Shown: positions 1 to 10,610 of the stretch, piece by piece
Layout: every line of letters starts with the position of its first letter
How positions within the stretch are numbered: position 1 is the first letter of the stretch
NCBI GenBank assembly: GCA_003550325.1
Contig: QKWP01000261.1
Span: forward strand, 108,669 to 172,668
DNA: 64,000 nt
Source: Gigaspora rosea
Taxonomy: Eukaryota > Glomeromycota > Glomeromycetes > Diversisporales > Gigasporaceae
Direction: 5' to 3'
Notes under the pieces: model-generated
What the model saw: only the letters and a program-made list of their open reading frames with translations
What the model was told of the DNA's origin: nothing
The model's database searches: none
Program-made: the position numbers and the translations under genes

Positions 1-1075
1 TATAAAAATTTATCTCTCATTAATTTCAACTTAACGAGTCAAATCTTTTTTATCATCCTTCGACTAAATTAAATGTAAATTAAAAAACCACAAGAGAATA
101 GTTTACGGATTATCCTTCCTATTGAAGTTTCATTTTTTACAGCGATAGTAGAGAGATGCAGATGAATATACCTCAACGAGAAATGCTCGAATTTTTTTTT
201 ATCCTTATTACTACTAAAATTGTCACCGATAAAAATCTCACTAGTTTATATTCATCTGATTTGTCCAAACTATATTAAACGAAACTTAATAATGTGATCC
301 TGAGCCAAATTTGTCAATAATCATTGACTTATCATTAATAATTTAGTGTCTGTTTATTTTTAGCATACAATCAAGTCATCGCGGCTGTCATCGCTATACT
401 TTGTTCTGGTTATAATTGATTAGGTACATATAAGTTAAAATTGAGGTGTTATATACGCAAAGTTATTTATTATAAGTTCGTAATTTTGCAGTTTAGCCAA
501 TTATAAGAATATGAATTCTTGCTTGTAATACTCTTTAATAATGTATAGTTAGATTATTTTTTCTGCGCGTTGCACCAGATTAGAGTAATCTAATTGTATT
601 TTCGAAAAGATTGCACGCATGTGATAAAGGTGGACAGGTTTTATCGGGTTTGAAATTATTATAAACAATATATAACAGAAACAGATTTGGTAAATTAATT
701 TTTTATCAGATTTGACTGGATATAAGTCTTGAAAAAATTGGATTTGGGAGGTTCAACCGTATTTACGTACGTACACATCTGGTTAAAATCCAATAAAACT
801 CTGATGTAAAAATAATCATAGGAAGTGAACCAAATTTTAAAGAATTCGGTGTACATTCGTTCCTGCTCTCTTTATTTTCAAAGGGTTCTATCAGAACGTT
901 GGAAAAATAAAAACATCATGTTTATATTATGACAATGCCAAATATTTATCTAGATATTTTTATGTTAATTCTTGAGTGAGTTTTATATATTAATTCTGTT
1001 AATTTAATGTTGTAAAATACTTTTTTTCTTTGTAATAAATTAATTTAAAGTATGTTTTAAGCTATGTTTATACAG

Positions 1076-1741
1076 GAAAAATATATTGAATACATCAGCT
1101 GAAGATTATTTAAGTTTACTAGCCGCATCAAATGTAACTTGAGCTTCTTGAAACTGCAGAATTTGCTCAAAAGCGCTTAATTAAAGAGTTTTCTCCATGG
1201 TTACTTTCTAATCTTGTAAAGTCACTTAATATTGTTTGCCGTCATAATCATTTTTATGAATTATAAAACCTTATCCTAAAGTTTAATTTTAGTAACCCTT
1301 ATTCATTTTTTAATTTAGTTGAATTGTCTTTATTAGATGATAATAGCCATGATTTGTCTTCTAGAAAGTGATGAACTCGAACTTGAGGAAATAGAAATAT
1401 GGATGTTTGATTAAATGGGAGTTTCTAAAATTCTTGATGATGATATCACAAATTGGTCTAATAAAGCGTATTAAAACTGGTCTGATGAAGATTTCACAGC
1501 ATTAAAAGAAACTATTTCTCGTTGCATTCCATTAATTCATTATTATAATATTTCTAAAAATTATATTAACAAACAAGTTAAACATCATCACTTGGAATTT
1601 AATACATTTATTAAAACTAAAACACAACAAGAAGATGCTCCAAATTAATTACTAATAAATATAATAAATAAAGCTATTATCTCAAGTTGGATTGATAAAA
1701 ATGATAAAAAGATAATATACATGTATAATTTTTTACGTGGA
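1076..1741 (+). pseudogene. BACK-TLDc protein fragment, heavily decayed
   Basis: A 3' splice site (tttatacag) precedes reading frames matching copy 2 at 15361: NTSAEDYLSLLAAS and QKRLIKEFSPW are recognisable. This is the end of a BTB domain followed by BACK-like helices. The family pattern, BTB/BACK followed by TLDc, is common in Rhizophagus; such proteins often act as substrate adaptors for cullin-3 ligases, but no function can be assigned here. Stops and frameshifts interrupt it repeatedly (for example tga after DLSSRK and several taa codons), the BTB core is not visible, and most of the TLDc part is deleted at about 1741. Non-functional. Confidence 0.75.
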
Positions 1742-2430
1742 AGATTCGCTCCAGATAGTTGTCAAAATTGAGATATCAGTCATAATTTATCTTATAAATC
1801 TGTTGAATTCAAAACATTATATGGCATTTAGTTCCACGTATAATATTTTTCAAAGTAACTCATATAAGTATCGCTTGATTAATAGTCATCGTTATCTATT
1901 ATGAAAAAATCAAAAAATTCCATGTTCAAAGAAATATATGAGGGATATATATTACGACTATAATATGTATGTCATTTATTTATATGTCATTCTAATACAG
2001 TTAACACATTGTTAAGTTAATCGAAGCATCAGATTGTTAAACAGATGTCCAACTAACTGTAAAAATTATCCAATAGAAATGGATATCTAACAGATGATCT
2101 GACGGATTTTTGAACTGATCAAACACTAATATGAATAATTCTAAAAAATTATATAAAAAAAATAAAGTCATTTTATGTTAGAAGACAAAATAAGTTAGGA
2201 ATAATAGGCAGTAAATAATAAATAACATTTTTTTTTTTTTTTTTTTTTACATTTTCCAAGCATTTTTTCCTGGAACGCCAAGTAAGCGTACTTTATTATT
2301 ATTCAATAATCGTACATTATATTATATATTACATAATTATATTTTTAAGTATATATTTTTTCTCTCTATTCTTGGATACTACGAAGAGCATTAATTGCCC
2401 TATTCAACCTATTCTTAGTTATGAGGGGGG

Positions 2431-2580
2431 AAATAACACTTTTAAATAAAATTCCTACCAAAATATAATGCATTCATTATAAATAAACTTTTAAATAAAG
2501 TTCCTACCAAAATATAATGCATTCATTATAAATAACACTTTTAAATAAAATTCCTACCAAAATATAATGCATTCATTATA
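2431..2580. repeat. Three tandem copies of a 50-bp unit
   Basis: The unit aaataacacttttaaataaa... ending cattcattat occurs at 2431-2480, 2481-2529 and 2530-2579 with only one or two differences. The paralogous segment has a single unit near 17340, so the expansion arose in copy 1 after the duplication. Confidence 0.9.
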
Positions 2581-3035
2581 CAGATTATTTAAGTGTGTTG
2601 TAAGTGTAAATGAAATTTAAGTGGATTTTGGAATTCCTAATTAATTTAGAGTTAGAGTATAGTGTACATATGATAAAATCAACTCTAGTACTGGTTTATA
2701 TAAAAATTTCAAATCCATTTAAATTCTGTTTCTACTTACACATATACAATTAAAAAAGGTTAATTTAAAAATATACCAGCATTGATTCTTGCGGTAAGTA
2801 ATTTTATTCAATGTTACAGAATATTTTATTTGTTAGAATTGATATAAATTTTTTTAAAGTATTCTGTATCCTAAATACTTATGTCAAATATCTCTCGCTA
2901 TATTATACATGGATTTTGTCGTCTCGTGTCAATCTTTAATTTCACCAATTGCAAATTAACTTGTGTCGATTTTTAATATAGCTTACTATAATGCAAGTTT
3001 ACTTAAAGCCTTAATTATAGCAATGTTATACTTTA

Positions 3036-4631
3036 AATTTATAAAAAAATTAAAATCACTAAAATACTCATACTGTATTGCTTTTATATTCACAAAATCA
3101 AAAAACTTCAAGCCATTAAAATTGGTTTAATATTTAATATCATCTTTTGTTCACAAAATATATGTATACATCTACCTAGTTTTCTTTTAAATTCTTTATC
3201 ATTTATTCGTAAGAAAAATTTTCCTTAATTTTCCTACCAAATAATTAATTGTGGAGACAACTAACTGCAATTTTTTTTAATTTAATTAATTGATTCCTCA
3301 ATTAATCAATTTTTACTACGGGTTGCAAATGGAATAATAATATTTATATAAATATATTTGCCAGCAGTAATGAAAACGATTATTGCCGATGGCCACTGTT
3401 TAAATATTTTTTTGATGCATCAAAATTAGTAATTAAACTACGAATTCGAACAAATACTATAGATAACAAATAAGAATATTGGGTGTTACTACAAATATGA
3501 ATCAAAAATGATATTGTATTGATCTTTATATAGTTAGAAAAATAACACTTATATGTAATTACACAAAGAAATTAATATAATTCTAATTACAGTATTTGTA
3601 AACCACAATTATATTCATTTTCGAAAACATATATACTGAAGTAGTGCTCTAAGTCTCTATTTTAAGCTGATTTCAATGAGCATAATAGTTTCGAACATTT
3701 TATAGTCTAAAAATTTAATATAATAGCTAACAATATCAATTTTGTGATTTTTTTTACAAAACAATATTGTAACACTTATTATTACATATGCATTTTAAAC
3801 AGCTTTTTATTGTACAGCATTTTAGCAAACATTTTTAGATTTTAGTTTTTGATACATATTATCAAATTATTTTTAAGTAGACAATACTAATTATAGCATA
3901 GCTTTTAGTGAAATAAAAATTGCAATTATTCGTAATAAAATTTTTCAACAGCTTTTCTCATATATTTAAGGAAAACTAGTAAAAATTGACCAATAAATTA
4001 TTTAACTGAATTTGATGCTTTTAATTTCAGTGTTCATGCCATATTTTACAATTTTAATCACTAGCCACTAGTAAAATATAAGATTTAACGAAAATTTACT
4101 GCCTTATAATTTAGAAAACTTATCTATTCGAATAATAGCAGGATTGGCAGAGATTTTTGGTGTAATTTTAATGATTCAGGCAGCTTGCACAATTCTAGTT
4201 AGCTTGTATAATTCTGTCTTGGCAGTATTTTATATTTATGTAGTTATTAAATTTTATATATTATATATTACAAAAATCCTTGATTTGTCTATTCATAAGA
4301 AATTATTTTCTGTTTCAATCATGGATGTTATCGGTTATTAAATAACTCTAGTTAATTTTAATTTATTGTATTAAAGAATAAACTAGGCCAATTTTTAAAG
4401 TAATCTTCAAAGTTACCATAGTTCAAATTTACTAAAAATCCTAGTTAATATTATACTTTACATTTATTTAAAAAAAAAAACAAATAAAAGTAAATAAATT
4501 CTCTAAATCTTTATATCATTTTTAAGCTTGCAAAATAAAAAGCTCCTAATTCATCAAAATTGATTTAATATTATCTTTATAAATCATAAAGTTTATAAAA
4601 AAAGGTCCAATCTATCTATTAAAATTCAAAT
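3036..4631. other. AT-rich stretch without recognised gene
   Basis: I see no conserved protein motif, RNA gene or TIR pair here. A 65-codon open frame at 4144-4341 has no recognisable domain and sits in sequence of the same composition as its surroundings; I do not call it a gene. Confidence 0.5.
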
Positions 4632-4985
4632 TAGCCCTATGCATCGATGAAGTCATGCTAGGGTTATTATCTTATCGCGAGGATCTCCCTTTTGTGGCTG
4701 ATATAAGTTGAGGCTTATATGAAAGACAATAGATATGCATGCGATTATATATGATTGGGATTATAGAAATGCATATGAATAAAGAATATTTAATGCAGGT
4801 AAGTGCATGTATTGGAATTATAAAAGTTACATGTGGGCATAATTTGGGAATTTTAGTGCTTTCTTACTTTGCTTGTCTTGTTTACTGCTCTTTTTACTAT
4901 CCAATTGTGATCTGGCTTTTTTCTTACTTTGCTTGTCTTGTTTACTGCTCTTTTTACTATCCAATTGTGATCTGGCTTCTTTGTA
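4632..4985 (-). mobile_element. Dispersed element, copy A (3' part, inverted)
   Basis: The reverse complement matches the 3' third of the elements at 12036-12921, 46808-47581 and 52529-53789: the block gagccagat...gacaagacaag, then the cataatctct/atttcatataagcc block, and the terminal hairpin ending in catagggctaa. The 5' part is missing. The 3' hairpin keeps the shape CCCTA-GCAT...ATGC-A-TAGGG; the other copies have GCGT/ACGC or GCAT/ACGC. It ends in CTAA and is followed by T. An open frame at 4739-4990 runs through it by chance. Confidence 0.8.
4861..4980. repeat. 60-bp tandem duplication
   Basis: 4861-4920 and 4921-4980 are identical except at the penultimate base (tttt versus ttct). The unit lies inside dispersed element copy A and is single in the other copies, so this is a recent local duplication. 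Confidence 0.95.
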
Positions 4986-6394
4986 ATTGATATAAAATAC
5001 AAAAGAAAAAAGAAAAGAAAAAAAAGGAGAAGAAATTTTATAATAATAATTAGATTAGAAATGAGCCATTCAAAAAGTTACATCAGCAAAATAAATATAT
5101 GAAATCTTTCGAAAGAAATTGCATGCCAAATTTTTTCAAAAGAATTGTGATCTATGCAAAATCTTTCAAAAAAACTACAACCTTTCAAAAGATTTCAGTA
5201 TGCATTTCATTCAAAATATTTCAAAATATATTGCAAAATATTGCAAAATAGGCCAAATAAAACAATGCAAACCTCTATTTTAATTACGTTATTTTAGGGG
5301 TTGCAGGAGGTAATCAATGTTCAAAATTTCAGATTCAAACACTGTTCTCATGAGAACAGCATAATAGCTATATGTGCTCTCAACCTATTGTTTATGTTCT
5401 TATTTATGCTCACTAAAAAAAAAAANAAAAAAAAAAAAAAAAAAAAAAAACCAAAAAACTATATCATGAGTTATACCATAAATATATTGAAATATAAGTA
5501 CATTTTTTCATTCACATTATACTTAAGTAATGAACTAACATTCTAATATTACCTATAAAAGCATAAATAGTATTAGTTAAAATCTAAATATGAAAATACA
5601 TTAGAGCATATCTTTTGTCCATGTTATAGTAATTACATATTAGTTTAATTAAATAATTATGATTATAAATTATCATAATTAGTCATATTAATTTATTTCA
5701 ATTTGATATAATATATTATATAGTTACTAATTACTATAAGAACACTATTTTTATTTTACTGTTCTTAAAAAATTTTAATAGAGAACAGTAAAAATTTTTA
5801 CTGTACACAAATTTAAAACAGTGTTATCATGAGAACTTTTGGTTTTTGCTGGTTATTAAATTCTAACCCGACTGATAAATGTGTGAGAACACTATTTTCG
5901 AACACTGGAGGTAATATTTTGCATATTATTTATAAATCTATAGTTTTTCTCAATATTTAACAATATTTCGCATATTTTCAAAATTTTTAAAATTTTCACA
6001 TTATCAAATTTTATATTTTTTATTTATTATTATTATATACTATATATATTATATTTTAAATATTTTTAATCAATATTACATATTTTATTATATATTAGAT
6101 TTTAATTATTATTATACATTCTTTACAGTATTATTTTTACATTATTACCTATTATTTTTACTTTTGCACTTTGTTGCATCTAATTCTATTACTATATACA
6201 AAAAACTAGCTCTATACACTTATTTTTTTGCATACCCTGCAGTTAGCTATTGTCTCACTTCTTTGTTTTCTATCATCTTTGCTTTGGCTATTTTTTTTGT
6301 TTTGGCTATAATCTTTGTTTCACTCTTTTTTTTTTAAATACTTTCTAAAAATAGTCAAGTAGTGAAAAAAATAAAAAAAACCCATTTCTCAGAA
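4986..6394. repeat. Low-complexity and small palindromes, no gene
   Basis: Contains A-rich and atttcaaaat-type degenerate runs (5100-5260), a poly-A run at 5415-5450 with an undetermined base at 5426, and small inverted motifs. An 18-bp perfect palindrome (CTGTTCTCATGAGAACAG) lies at 5342-5359. A related hairpin with 12-bp arms (TTTTACTGTTCT) lies at 5754-5765/5782-5793. No coding sequence recognised. Confidence 0.6.
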
Positions 6395-7085
6395 GTGTTG
6401 GTGTTCTTGCAAATTGCTGAAGAAATCTAATATGTTTTTGCAAAGTGCCAAAGAAGTTAAAGCTGGTGTTTTTGTAAAGTGCTAAAAAAGTCACAAAGTA
6501 TCAAAGAAGCAGAAATAAATAAAATAAAATAAAAATAAAAAAATAAGTAAAAAAAAACAACCAAAAAAACAAAAAATGCAAGCCAACTAGTAAAAAAAAT
6601 AAACAAAGCCCCAAACCTTCATTTCTATGAAGTAAGAATTCATGTTCTTGCAAATTCAAAAATTGCAAAAGCTGTGTTAATGTTATTGCAAAATGCCAAA
6701 AAAGCTGTAAAGTACCAAAAAGTCTGGGTTGATTTTCTTGCAAAGTGCCAGGAAGAAAGTGTTCTGTTCTTGCGAAGTGCCAAAAAAAATAAATTAATAA
6801 AAAAAATTTTTAAAATAAAACAAAAAAAAACAAAAACTAAAAACATGAAACAAAAAACTAAACGAAGAAAACCTTGCAAAAACTTGCAAAAATTTGCATC
6901 TAACTAAATCATTTTTCTAAAGAAGCATTCTTGGAAATTTAGAAATTGCTAAAGAAAACAGTGTGTGTTTTTGCAAAGTGTCAGAAGTCTGAGTTGGCAT
7001 GCAAAGTCAAATTGGTGTTATTGCTAAGTTCTGAAAAGTTGTTGGTTTTCTTGCAAAGTTCCGGTGTTCTTGTAAAGTGCAAAAA
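6395..7085. repeat. Degenerate minisatellite (ttgcaaagtgccaaa-type)
   Basis: Variants of ttcttgcaaagtgccaaaaaag recur about every 40-70 bp (for example near 6436, 6469, 6680, 6738, 6767, 6970, 7050), separated by A-rich spacers such as aaataaataaaat. Several open frames on both strands here are products of the repeat and the low complexity. Origin unknown. Confidence 0.65.
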
Positions 7086-7531
7086 AAATTAAAAATAAAT
7101 AAATAAATAAAAAGAAAGAAAAACCAAACAAAAGCAAAAAAAAGTGAAAACAAAAAACAAACAACAAAATGAAAAAACATGTGAATAGAAGATCTAATTT
7201 ATAAACAAAAGATCTAATCTGATCTTGAAATACAGATTTGTAAATTAATTTTTATATATTTGAAGTATTTCAAAAATATAGTCCAATGAGTACTTGGTAT
7301 GACCCAGGTTGCATATCTACTGATCCAACCAGTCTTTTCAAAAAAATTTCGCATTCACTTTTGAAAACATTTTTGAAATATTTCAAAATCTGAAATATTT
7401 CGAAATACATAGCAAAATATTTAGAAATATATAATATTTGAAATCTTTCAAAAGATTTTGCAGGTTCGCAAGATCTTTCAAAAGATTATGCTACTACAAA
7501 TTTGCTGATGTACTTGAAAGAAATTTGTTAG

Positions 7532-7617
7532 GGCCTTAGCATTTCTGCAAAAGGGACAAAAGTGGACTTAATACAAAGGATAAGAGATTTTTTGAATGAA
7601 GAAATTTGTGAAAGGAT
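7532..7617 (+). pseudogene. SAP-like domain fragment
   Basis: After a splice-acceptor-like ttgttag, the frame at 7532 reads GLSISAKGTKVDLIQRIRDF and continues LNEEICER. This fits the second half of a SAP DNA-binding motif (G-L-S..G-x-K-x-x-L-I-x-R-I). The frame is lost where a small inverted-repeat element begins at 7625. SAP motifs occur in chromatin proteins and in some transposon-encoded proteins; too little remains to choose. Confidence 0.5.
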
Positions 7618-7624
7618 CTGCCTT

Positions 7625-7750
7625 ACTTCATTAACAATCATTTCACTGACAGTTCACTTAGCTGACATCACACCAAGTGACAATTTACTAAAAATATATA
7701 TATTTGCAGCTAATAAAACGCTCTTTCAGTGAAATGATTGTCAGTGAAGT
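7625..7750. mobile_element. 126-bp TIR element (MITE-like)
   Basis: Arms at 7625-7649 and 7726-7750 are inverted copies matching 23 of 25 bases (ACTTCAYTRACAATCATTTC core). The interior has no coding capacity. It lies between two perfect 15-bp direct repeats (AATTTGTGAAAGGAT at 7603-7617 and 8032-8046), which enclose a larger 414-bp stretch. Confidence 0.6.
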
Positions 7751-8087
7751 TAGCAGTACTGCGTGAAATATCCGAACAATCTAAAAATAAACATAATTGT
7801 GGTGTTTATATAAATAAAAACTTTCCTCTGACATTTTTTATTAATATACTAAGGTTTGTCTAGACTACTGTTTTAGGTGGTTCACTTTTTTTTTTTTTTA
7901 CTTTTTTCTTTTGTTTTGCTGTGCCGGACTGATAATCTGACTGGCAAGACCGAAATGTTTGAAGGTTATGATTAATCGATTAAAATCATATTACAATAAA
8001 TAGATTTTACCATTAAGGTTAGATTGGAAAGAATTTGTGAAAGGATTAGATAGTTCTTGTACCAAATTTATGAACAGAATCTTTTTT

Positions 8088-8547
8088 CTTAAACAAGTTT
8101 TTTATTAATTTTGCTGATCAACCTGTCTGACAATCACAAGATTTATCGCCGTTATAGATGACCAAATTTAGATACAATGACACATTTGGACATAATTTCT
8201 ACATTTTCAACGACCGCCATACTCCTAAACTTTTTGACTTTCAACATCTATGATTTGCACGCATTATTAAGATTTTTCTCCACTTTTTGATAAAGGATTT
8301 TAGTGTTTTTCTTAAACAAGTTTTTTCTTAATTTTGCTGATCAACCTGTCGCCTTTGATTGTCTGACAGTCACAAGATTTATCGCCGTTAATAGATGACC
8401 AAATTTATATACAATGACACATTTGGACATATAATTTCTACATTTTCAATGACCGCCATACTCCTAAACTTTTTGACTTTCAACATCTACGATTCGCACG
8501 CATTATTAAGATTTTTCAGCACTTTTTTATAAAAGATATTAGTGTTT
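8088..8547. repeat. Tandem duplication of the Sel1 gene 5' flank
   Basis: 8088-8310 (cttaaacaag...tagtgttttt) is repeated as 8311-8547 with about 90% identity and small indels. The second copy ends 23 bp before the ATG of the Sel1 gene, so promoter or 5' UTR sequence is present twice. A 10-bp insertion (gcctttgatt) distinguishes the second copy. Confidence 0.9.
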
Positions 8548-8570
8548 AAAGTTTTTAAAAGTCCATCAAT

Positions 8571-10610
8571 ATGGACCATGCTGAAGATGCCCTTGCGTGT
8601 GAATATTATAAAGTAGCATATAGTTATGAGTGTGGAAATGGTGTCCAAAAGAACAAACGAAAAGCCTTTGAATTTTACAAGAAAGCTGCGGATATGGACC
8701 ATGCCGAAGGAGCATTTAAAGTCGGCGGTTATTTTGAGAGAGGAAGCAAACCTGTAAGTAAAAATAAGAATAAAGCGGGCAAATATTATTATAAAGCAGC
8801 ATATTGGTATGAAAGAAGAAATGGAATTAAGAATGACGAACAAAAAGCCTTTGAACTTTACAAGAAAGCTGCAGATATGAACCATGTCGAAGGAATATTT
8901 AAAGTTGGTAATTATTATGAGTGTGGAAATGGAGTCCAAAAGAACAAACAAAAAGCCTTTGAATTTTACAAGAAAGCTGCGGATATGGATCATGTCGAAG
9001 GAATATTTAAAATTGGTAATTATTATGAGTGTGGAAATGGTGTCCAAAAGAACAAACGAAAAGCCTTTGAATTTTATAAGAAAGCTGCGGATATGGACCA
9101 TGCCGAAGGTGCATTTAAAGTCGGCGATTATTATGAGAGAGAAAGCAAACCTGTAAGTAAAGATAAGAATAAAGCGGGCGAATATTATTATAAAGCAGCA
9201 TATTGGTATGAGAGAGGAAAAAGAGTTAATGACGAGCAAAAGGCCTTTAAATTTTACAAAAAATCTGCTGACATGGGTCATACCGAAGGAATATTTAAAG
9301 TTTGTAATTATTATGAAAGAGGAATCATAATTAAAAAGGATGAGCACATGGCGCTAAAATATTTTAAGAAAGCTGCTAATATGAACAATGCCGAAGGATT
9401 ATTTCAAGTTGGTAATTATTATGAGAGAGGAATCATAGTCAAAAAGGATGAACACATGGCGCTTAAATATTTTAGGAAAGCCGCTGATAAGAACCATGTT
9501 GAAGGAGTAATTAAAGTTGGCAATTATTATGAGAGTGGAATCATAATTAAAAAAGATAAAGATAAAGCGGGAGAATATTATTGTAAAGCAGCATATTATT
9601 ATAAGACAGGAACTGGAATCAAAAAAGACGAACAAAAGGCCTTCGAACTTTACAGGAACGCTGCTGATATAGACCATGCTGAAGGAACATTTAAAGTTGG
9701 TAATTATTACGAGAGTGGAAACGTAGTTGAAAAGGATGAACATATGGCATTTACGTATTTTAGGAGAGCTGCTAATATGGGCCATGCTGAAGGAACATTT
9801 AAAGTTGGTTATTATTATGAAAGAGGAATCGTAGTTGAAAAGGATGAACACATGGCAATTGAATTTTTTAAAAAAGCTGCAAATATGGATTATGCGGAAG
9901 GAACATTTAAAGTTATTAATTCTTATGAAAAAAGAATCTTAGGTGAAACAAATGAAAATAAAGTGAGCGAATATTATTATAAAGTAGCATACTGGTATGA
10001 AAGGGGAAATAGACTCAAAAAGGCTTTTGAATTTTACAAGAAGGCTGCGGATATGAACCATGTTGAAGGAGCAATTAAAGTTGGTAGTTATTATGAGGGA
10101 GGAAGCAAATATATTGTTAAAATAGATAAGAATAAAGCGGGCGAATATTATTATAAAGCAGCATATTGGTATGAGAGAGGAATTGGCGGTTGCAAAAAGG
10201 ATAAACAAAAGGCTTTTGAGCTTTACAGAAAAGCTGCCAATACAAACCATGTCGAAGGAACATTTAAAGTTGGCAATTATTATGAGATAGGAAATGGAGT
10301 CCAAAAAGATGAACAAAAGGCCTTTGAGTATTATAAAAAAGCTGCTGATATGGGCCATGTTGAAGGAGCATTTAAAGTTGGTAATTGTTATGAGAGAGGA
10401 ATCGTAGTTAAAAAAAATGAAAATCAAGCGATAGAATATTATGATAAAGCAGCATACTATTATAAGCACAGAATTGAAGTCGAGCAGGATGAGAGTGAAA
10501 TCTTTGAATATTATGAAACTGCAATGTCACAAGTTGCTCATTATTTTAAGGGTAGAAAAAGGTTTAAAAAAATCGAGCCTTTGGTATTTGACGTAAGGTT
10601 AATTATTTAA
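8571..10610 (+). CDS. Sel1-repeat protein, 679 aa, intact
   Basis: A single uninterrupted frame of 679 codons built almost entirely of about 20 Sel1-like (TPR-related, alpha/alpha) repeats. Typical units read HVEGIFKVGNYYECGNGVQK followed by a KAFEFYKKAADMD-type helix. Full units are about 36 residues; shortened twin units (KAGEYYYKAA directly followed by YWYERG) recur in register. Residues 44-176, 177-308 and 309-440 form three consecutive super-repeats. There is no kinase domain, signal peptide or membrane segment. The C-terminus (about 645-679, basic, ...KGRKRFKKIEPL) is not repeat-like. Sel1 repeats are generally protein-protein scaffolds; partner and pathway are unknown. The ATG at 8571 is the first in frame after the duplicated flank. 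No intron is seen. The long open frames on the opposite strand mirror the repetitive codon pattern. Confidence 0.93.
   Translation: MDHAEDALACEYYKVAYSYECGNGVQKNKRKAFEFYKKAADMDHAEGAFKVGGYFERGSKPVSKNKNKAGKYYYKAAYWYERRNGIKNDEQKAFELYKKAADMNHVEGIFKVGNYYECGNGVQKNKQKAFEFYKKAADMDHVEGIFKIGNYYECGNGVQKNKRKAFEFYKKAADMDHAEGAFKVGDYYERESKPVSKDKNKAGEYYYKAAYWYERGKRVNDEQKAFKFYKKSADMGHTEGIFKVCNYYERGIIIKKDEHMALKYFKKAANMNNAEGLFQVGNYYERGIIVKKDEHMALKYFRKAADKNHVEGVIKVGNYYESGIIIKKDKDKAGEYYCKAAYYYKTGTGIKKDEQKAFELYRNAADIDHAEGTFKVGNYYESGNVVEKDEHMAFTYFRRAANMGHAEGTFKVGYYYERGIVVEKDEHMAIEFFKKAANMDYAEGTFKVINSYEKRILGETNENKVSEYYYKVAYWYERGNRLKKAFEFYKKAADMNHVEGAIKVGSYYEGGSKYIVKIDKNKAGEYYYKAAYWYERGIGGCKKDKQKAFELYRKAANTNHVEGTFKVGNYYEIGNGVQKDEQKAFEYYKKAADMGHVEGAFKVGNCYERGIVVKKNENQAIEYYDKAAYYYKHRIEVEQDESEIFEYYETAMSQVAHYFKGRKRFKKIEPLVFDVRLII

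Larger units (their letters stand above)
1..3035. repeat. Segmental duplication, copy 1 (BACK-TLDc segment)
   Basis: This stretch aligns by eye over almost its whole length with 14321-18122 in the same orientation, including the non-coding flank (shared cacgagtcaaatctttttt-like start, shared end at atgcaagtttac/tatagcaat). It may extend left beyond the window. Relative to copy 2 it lacks about 775 bp of the TLDc part: sequence matching up to about 16036 joins directly to sequence matching from 16811. It also carries a three-fold 50-bp tandem repeat where copy 2 has one unit. Copy 1 is the more decayed of the two. Confidence 0.85.

Noticed and set aside
2431-2580. Possible CRISPR-like or spaced repeat
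   Set aside because: The units are directly adjacent with no spacers, and the genome is eukaryotic: a plain tandem repeat.
5301-5546. 81-codon frame with a lysine run
   Set aside because: It crosses a poly-A tract with an undetermined base and has no coding signature.
6501-6907. Overlapping open frames on both strands
   Set aside because: Produced by a degenerate minisatellite and A-rich spacers.
8487-10469. Long minus-strand open frames (286, 150 and 176 codons) opposite the Sel1 gene
   Set aside because: They mirror the repetitive codon use of the plus-strand repeats and read as low-complexity Phe/Ile/Ser-rich peptides without a known domain.
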